Shown here in pieces: positions 7,102 to 9,004 of a DNA stretch of 9,004 nt. The notes below the pieces were generated by a model that did no database searches, was not told where the DNA came from, and saw only the letters and a program-made list of their open reading frames with translations. The stretch is from Bacteriovoracaceae bacterium UBA6261 (GTDB lineage: Bacteria > Bdellovibrionota > Bacteriovoracia > Bacteriovoracales > Bacteriovoracaceae), in NCBI GenBank assembly GCA_002440825.1, contig DJVH01000061.1:1-9004 (forward strand). The letters are read 5' to 3'. Position 1 is the stretch's first letter; every line of letters begins with the position of its first letter. A program made the translations under genes and the position numbers.

Positions 7102-7978
7102 AAACTTTATTTGCCCGCTCATCATTTCGCCCTAAATTTCCCAATTGAAGAATCTCTTCAATTGTGGCCAGAACTCCGTAATGGTTAATACAAGCGTTTT
7201 CCGTAGATCCCGGCTGAACACCTGCTCCTACGAAAACTGTATAGATATGATTTTTATCTCCTGCTGTTGGATCAGTTCCTTCGTCGTAGGTGAAAATGAA
7301 TAAAGTGTTAGCCATTAACTGACTGTTCGCCAAAATATTTTCAAATTTTGTTTTAAGCCAACTGTCAGCATAGGCAACTCCAGTGTCATGACCATTGGAT
7401 GTGTTGTTAGGAATAAATAGAGAAAACTCGGGCAAGGTTCCATTTGCAATATCGCTGTCAAAATCGACTTCATGTGTTATTTTTGCGCATCTTGAAGGTT
7501 GAGATGTAATATTGTCATAGCTCAGGAAGGGGACATGCTTTTTCGCATATGCGCCGATGATAGGAGTAAGATCACAATTGCCAGGGTAGCTTTCAGCGTA
7601 GAGCTTCCAGCTTTTGTTGACTCCATCAAGCAAATCAGCAAGGTTGGTCACATTTAATGAAATCGGATCATTTGTAGCGACCCCGAAGGAGTCGCCACTG
7701 GTAAATCCAATATAGTTGGGTTGAGAAGGTCTGCTTAGAGCATAAGAATTAATTAAAAGGCCGCCAAGCTGGGCGAGCTTCGCATGAAAAGGCTGTTTTA
7801 TAGCATCGAGGTAAGCCGTATTTTCCAAGAAAACAACTACAATATGTTGAATGGAATTCCAACTCATTGGACGTTGGCCTTGAGAAGCTCCAATGAAAGA
7901 AGTGCATTCTTGATTATTTTCACGCGAGGAACAGCCATGAAAGAAAACAAAAGTAAGGATGAGAATAAGTTTGAACAT
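7085..7978 (-). CDS. Phosphoesterase family (AcpA/PLC-type) predicted lipoprotein
   Basis: The 297-residue product matches the phosphoesterase family (PF04185) that includes bacterial acid phosphatases and non-haemolytic phospholipases C. These metal-dependent enzymes cleave phosphate mono- or diesters outside the cytoplasm. Motifs in order are VVFLENTAY with E52 and N53, SQPNYIGFTSGDSFG from residue 85, an IPNNTSNGHD block ending at D198, FTYDEG at 229-234, and HIYTVFVGAGVQPG, then HYGVLATIEEIL near the end. The N-terminus is a short basic-hydrophobic signal ending in FFHGC, so C16 is probably lipidated, though F at -3 and H at -2 depart from the usual lipobox. Four further cysteines could pair in the periplasm. 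At about 300 residues it is among the smaller members; plant and actinobacterial relatives are often 500 aa or more. The ATG at 7978 is preferred over a GTG at 7984 because AGGTGG sits just upstream. The substrate is not predictable. Confidence 0.86.
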   Translation of the reverse strand: MFKLILILTFVFFHGCSSRENNQECTSFIGASQGQRPMSWNSIQHIVVVFLENTAYLDAIKQPFHAKLAQLGGLLINSYALSRPSQPNYIGFTSGDSFGVATNDPISLNVTNLADLLDGVNKSWKLYAESYPGNCDLTPIIGAYAKKHVPFLSYDNITSQPSRCAKITHEVDFDSDIANGTLPEFSLFIPNNTSNGHDTGVAYADSWLKTKFENILANSQLMANTLFIFTYDEGTDPTAGDKNHIYTVFVGAGVQPGSTENACINHYGVLATIEEILQLGNLGRNDERANKVFKIWK

Positions 7979-7980
7979 AT

Positions 7981-7986
7981 CCACCT
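7981..7986 (-). promoter_or_regulatory. AGGTGG ribosome binding site of the phosphoesterase gene
   Basis: On the minus strand AGGTGG ends two bases before ATG at 7978, with its AGG core 5 nt away. It overlaps the alternative GTG start at 7984, which itself has no upstream Shine-Dalgarno, so the ATG is favoured. Confidence 0.5.
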
Positions 7987-8055
7987 ACATTCTGTAAAAT
8001 TATTATTTTAAAGCTTTCTAGACAAGACTCGCTACGTCCTTCATTATGAATTGAG

Positions 8056-9004
8056 ATGAAATCCCTAGTACAAAAAATTTATTCTCCACCTAAAAAAAAG
8101 CATTCTGTAACACTCTCTAGTCTTTATTCTAATCATAATCGTTCTGTCAGGTATTATTCCTTAGCTCGACACGCACTTAAGCAAGGGCTACTAAGCTTAA
8201 ACTTAAAGCCCGGAAGCAGGATCTTGATTCCAAGTTTTCTATGTAGGGATGTGCTGGCTTCGCTTAATGAAGTTGGACTTAGTATTGTTTTTTACGATGT
8301 AGATGAATCTCTTTCCTTAAATTCGAAAATAGATGAACTACCTAAGGCAGAAGCTATACTGGTTGTTCACTATTTTGGTTTTGAAACCGACTTAACTAAT
8401 TTCAAAAGATATTGTGATCTGAATAAAGCTTTTCTTATTGAAGATAATGCTCATGGTTTATTTAGCAAAAACTCTGTAGGCAATTTTTTGGGCACTGACG
8501 GGGATTTGGGAATTATTAGTATTCGCAAAACTTTTCCAATTGAAAACGGTGCAATGTTGATTTGTCCAAAGGAGCGTGCTGCGCCGTTAACTCCGATACA
8601 TAATTTTTCTTCCAAGAATTTGGTTATAAAAAATTTATTGCGTCCCTTTGTCGCCACCTTTGGAGTGGGGTTTTTATTAACGTTGACTGCTTTCAAGAGA
8701 AAGTTACGAAAATTAAAAACAGGTCACGAGCTTCCTCAGGAGACCGATGAGGATGAATTAAAAATTCCATTTGCCCCTAATCCGATCGATATTGATCAAA
8801 AATTATCTGAATATGACTTTGAAGCTGAAATAAAGCGCAGAAGAGGTTTGTTTTATTATGTACGCGATTTGTTGTTACCGCTCAAGGTCGTACCAATCCG
8901 AAATGAATTAAGTGAGGGCGAAGTTCCTTACACTTTTGCATTTTTATGTCAAAACGAGGATTATTCTATAGTACAAAAGAAATTAGAAAAGGCCGGGTTG
9001 GAAG
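8056..9004 (+). CDS. DegT/DnrJ/EryC1/StrS-type PLP-dependent aminotransferase-like protein (3' end cut by window)
   Basis: The visible 316 residues look like the pyridoxal-phosphate fold of the DegT/DnrJ/EryC1/StrS sugar aminotransferases, which typically convert keto-sugar nucleotides to amino sugars for LPS or capsule. Features in order are IPSFLCRDVLASL at 58-70, VVHYFGFETDL at 103-113 (the loop that packs over the cofactor in homologues), IEDNAHG at 128-134 with D130 as the expected pyridine-nitrogen ligand, and GDLGIISIRKTFPIENGAM at 149-167 with K158 as the expected Schiff-base lysine. The usual GG after this lysine reads GA. A hydrophobic stretch at about 196-212 followed by a lysine/arginine-rich segment is unusual for textbook DegT enzymes. 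The frame is open at the right edge; relatives run to about 370-420 aa. An in-frame TGA at 8047 limits the start to the ATG at 8056, which has no Shine-Dalgarno. It could instead be a non-catalytic paralogue, but the lysine argues for activity. Confidence 0.84.
   Translation, partial: MKSLVQKIYSPPKKKHSVTLSSLYSNHNRSVRYYSLARHALKQGLLSLNLKPGSRILIPSFLCRDVLASLNEVGLSIVFYDVDESLSLNSKIDELPKAEAILVVHYFGFETDLTNFKRYCDLNKAFLIEDNAHGLFSKNSVGNFLGTDGDLGIISIRKTFPIENGAMLICPKERAAPLTPIHNFSSKNLVIKNLLRPFVATFGVGFLLTLTAFKRKLRKLKTGHELPQETDEDELKIPFAPNPIDIDQKLSEYDFEAEIKRRRGLFYYVRDLLLPLKVVPIRNELSEGEVPYTFAFLCQNEDYSIVQKKLEKAGLE

Noticed and set aside
7979..7984. GTG start for the phosphoesterase
   Set aside because: No Shine-Dalgarno upstream of it, and the AGGTGG it overlaps serves the ATG at 7978 better.
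8010..8017. AAAGCTTT palindrome between the divergent phosphoesterase and DegT-like genes
   Set aside because: Too short and AT-rich to call an operator or terminator; expected by chance in this composition.
8451..8696. Minus-strand 81-codon frame inside the DegT-like gene
   Set aside because: It is antisense to a frame carrying conserved PLP-enzyme motifs and has no recognisable features.

Overview
The window reads as the chromosome of a Gram-negative bacterium with a GC content that looks to be in the low 40s by eye. Evidence for this is an O-antigen ligase/polymerase-type membrane protein, a sugar-aminotransferase-like protein of the kind found in surface polysaccharide clusters, and a small lipoprotein-type phosphoesterase. 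A member of the former Deltaproteobacteria or Bdellovibrionota would fit, but that is an impression and not a proven assignment. Genes are tightly packed: the longest gene-free stretches are about 92 bp (4223-4314) and 77 bp (7979-8055). I see no tRNA, rRNA, CRISPR array, insertion sequence or convincing intrinsic terminator.

Left half, minus strand (1-4222): a two-gene methionine operon. metF (4222 to 3275) makes 5-methyl-tetrahydrofolate. After a 5-nt gap comes metH (3269 to beyond the left edge), the cobalamin-dependent methionine synthase that uses this methyl donor. Substrate supply and consumption are therefore co-transcribed, and metH appears to be translated by coupling to metF.

Centre, plus strand (4315-7101): a divergently oriented set of three genes. 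The first encodes an aldose-1-epimerase (LacX-like) fold protein. The second, overlapping it through TAATG, encodes a UPF0489-family protein with an arginase-like set of metal ligands. After 28 bp comes an O-antigen ligase/polymerase-family membrane protein. The 92-bp divergent region before this set holds two small palindromes, one of which overlaps a possible extended -10 for metF.

Right part: a minus-strand gene (7978 to 7085) for a predicted exported lipoprotein of the acid phosphatase/phospholipase C phosphoesterase family overlaps the ligase gene tail-to-tail by 17 bp. Divergent from it, and cut by the right edge, is a DegT/DnrJ/EryC1/StrS-type PLP enzyme (8056 to the end). The ligase and the DegT-like gene suggest that the right half lies in or next to a surface glycan locus. 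The least understood item is the epimerase-like/UPF0489 gene pair, in which a probable sugar enzyme is translationally coupled to a probable binuclear-manganese hydrolase of unknown substrate.
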